Of a stretch of DNA of 9,055 nucleotides, positions 8,464 through 9,055 are shown piece by piece. Location of the stretch: positions 1 through 9,055 of the forward strand of contig CAKUKW010000069.1 in the NCBI GenBank assembly GCA_934663885.1, given 5' to 3'. Source of the DNA: an uncultured Tidjanibacter sp. GTDB taxonomy: Bacteria > Bacteroidota > Bacteroidia > Bacteroidales > Rikenellaceae. Position 1 is the first letter of the stretch; the number at the start of each line of letters is the position of its first letter. A model generated the notes under the pieces. The model ran no database searches. It had not been told where the DNA came from and saw nothing but the letters and a program-made list of their open reading frames with translations. The position numbers and the translations under genes are program-made.

Positions 8464-8816
8464 AATTCCTGTGTCGGTAAGTTCATAGATTGCCAAGCCG
8501 CTATTCCCCCTGCCAGCTCTTTTACTTTATACCCGTTTTTCAGCAATATTATAGCGGCGTGAGAGGCCATATTACACCACACATCCCAACAGTAAACAAC
8601 AATCGTTTTGTTTTTAGGCAATTCAGACAATCGACTTCCCAACTCGTTCAAAGGAATTTCCAAAGAACCATGAATTTTAACTTTTATTATGTGGGCAGGC
8701 GCATTCCTCACATCTATAAGAATATAATCTCCCGGTGCATTCTTCGACGCCGAAACATACTCCATAGGGCTAAATGTAGCCTCTACTCTGCTTTGAAAAT
8801 AATTCATAATACTCAT
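8460..8816 (-). CDS. Single-domain rhodanese-like sulfurtransferase
   Basis: This 118-residue protein is a single rhodanese domain, presumably moving sulfane sulfur as a cysteine persulfide. Visible are ILIDVRN (32-38, the DVR motif), a HGSLEIPLNEL segment (49-59), the active strand and loop TIVVYCWDVWCNMASHAA (71-88) and KELAGGIAAWQ (99-109). C76 directly follows the VVVY strand, the catalytic position by comparison with GlpE; C81 lies five residues on. The loop appears longer than the usual CxxxxR/S loop and resembles a related family with YCWGPGCNG. The frame is open upstream to 8873, but that start lies inside the -33 promoter element, so the ATG at 8816 is chosen; the ATG at 8807 is possible. 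It is the first gene of a unit with marR, and there is no signal peptide. Confidence 0.85.
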   Translation of the reverse strand: MSIMNYFQSRVEATFSPMEYVSASKNAPGDYILIDVRNAPAHIIKVKIHGSLEIPLNELGSRLSELPKNKTIVVYCWDVWCNMASHAAIILLKNGYKVKELAGGIAAWQSMNLPTQEL

Positions 8817-8842
8817 AATCCATTGTTTAAACTTATTCTCTG

Positions 8843-8874
8843 CAAAGATATTCTTTATAAAGAAGAAATGCAAA
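8843..8874 (-). promoter_or_regulatory. Promoter of the rhodanese-marR unit
   Basis: On the minus strand TTTG (8874 to 8871), a 20-bp spacer and TATCTTTG (8850 to 8843) reproduce the full Bacteroidetes promoter pattern. It is the best promoter in the window. The predicted start at about 8837-8840 leaves a leader of roughly 20 nt before the ATG at 8816. Confidence 0.75.
8851..8864. promoter_or_regulatory. Candidate MarR operator in the promoter spacer
   Basis: TTCTTTATAAAGAA is a perfect 14-bp palindrome lying wholly within the 20-bp spacer between the -33 and -7 elements. MarR dimers commonly bind such palindromes overlapping promoters of their own operons, and a bound dimer here would block polymerase. 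Symmetry and position are seen in the sequence; binding is inferred. The region is A/T-rich, which makes chance palindromes more likely. Confidence 0.5.
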
Positions 8875-9055
8875 TATATTAAGATATTTTCTAAGTGGAA
8901 TAATGACCTCCTCTAAACAATCCCGACAAAAGACACGATCAGTACATTAATTCCGATTGGAATATTATTCACATTCGATCAGTTTCTTAATACAAGAAAA
9001 GGGTAATTAATTGTACATAAGCAAAATAGATATTGTATGTCACAATAAATCCAGC
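8875..9055. other. A/T-rich region without a recognisable gene
   Basis: This 181-bp stretch upstream of the rhodanese gene has no supported gene. Two minus-strand frames are open from the window edge for 22-24 codons (one ends with TAA at 8989-8987). They could be the tail of a gene beyond the window, but their A/T-rich content and lack of motifs make chance equally likely. It contains CGATCAGT twice, at 8936-8943 and 8976-8983 (40 bp apart), and a small inverted repeat, ATTCC/GGAAT, at 8950-8963. No function is evident. Confidence 0.4.

Noticed and set aside
8464..8496. Upstream ATG at 8496 adding 11 residues to MarR.
   Set aside because: It would overlap the rhodanese gene by 37 bases, and the extra residues do not look like MarR. 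The ATG at 8463 gives the common 4-base ATGA overlap.
8817..8873. Upstream ATG at 8873 adding 19 residues to the rhodanese protein.
   Set aside because: That codon overlaps the -33 element of a near-ideal promoter, and the added residues are not part of a rhodanese domain or a signal peptide.
8936..8983. CGATCAGT repeated 40 bp apart, as a possible CRISPR or iteron start.
   Set aside because: There are only two 8-base copies, without a third copy or flanking symmetry; too weak for any repeat array.
8987..9055. Open minus-strand frames of 22-24 codons at the right edge, possibly the end of another gene.
   Set aside because: Two frames are open over the same A/T-rich stretch and neither has a motif, so sequence beyond the window would be needed to call a gene.

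Overview
The window looks like a chromosomal segment of a Bacteroidetes bacterium, most likely an anaerobic member of the Bacteroidales. Seven exact matches to the Bacteroidetes -7 promoter box TAnnTTTG lie a short distance upstream of gene starts. Start codons have A/T-rich leaders without Shine-Dalgarno sequences. The protein families (DUF4294, a small acidic Bacteroidales protein, PPi-type phosphofructokinase, flavodiiron protein) also fit. Hand-counted sample lines give about 55% G+C in core genes and 35-42% in the last kilobase. Genus cannot be fixed from the sequence; a Rikenellaceae-like organism is only a guess.

Layout. The left part is on the minus strand: the signal-peptide end of an exported protein cut by the window edge (1-92), dapA (145-1029, lysine/cell-wall precursor synthesis) and ligA (1132-3255, NAD-dependent DNA ligase with an extra C-terminal tail). 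A 271-bp intergenic region separates ligA from two plus-strand genes: a small acidic protein (3527-3835) and a 4Fe-4S mono-cluster protein (3973-4191). These converge on a minus-strand PPi-dependent phosphofructokinase (4264-5511) across a bidirectional terminator. Next comes a minus-strand two-gene unit, a flavodiiron protein (6055-7254) followed 11 bp later by a FlK-type hotdog thioesterase (5660-6043). This unit is divergent from a secreted DUF4294 protein (7335-7940), and an 18-bp palindrome made of two opposed -7 boxes lies between them. The right end is an A/T-rich two-gene unit, a rhodanese-like protein followed by a MarR regulator with a 4-bp ATGA overlap. Its promoter has a near-ideal TTTG-N20-TATCTTTG structure with a perfect 14-bp palindrome in the spacer.

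How the genes fit together. Most are housekeeping genes in short independent units separated by hairpin terminators. PPi-PFK and the flavodiiron protein suit fermentative, oxygen-avoiding metabolism. The rhodanese-MarR pair looks like a small self-regulated sulfur or stress module and may be acquired. I found no mobile element, CRISPR array, tRNA or rRNA. The points most worth checking are the clamp-binding-like C-terminus of LigA, the palindromic divergent promoter, the rhodanese-marR operator candidate, the flavodiiron-thioesterase pairing, and the possibly leaderless small acidic gene.
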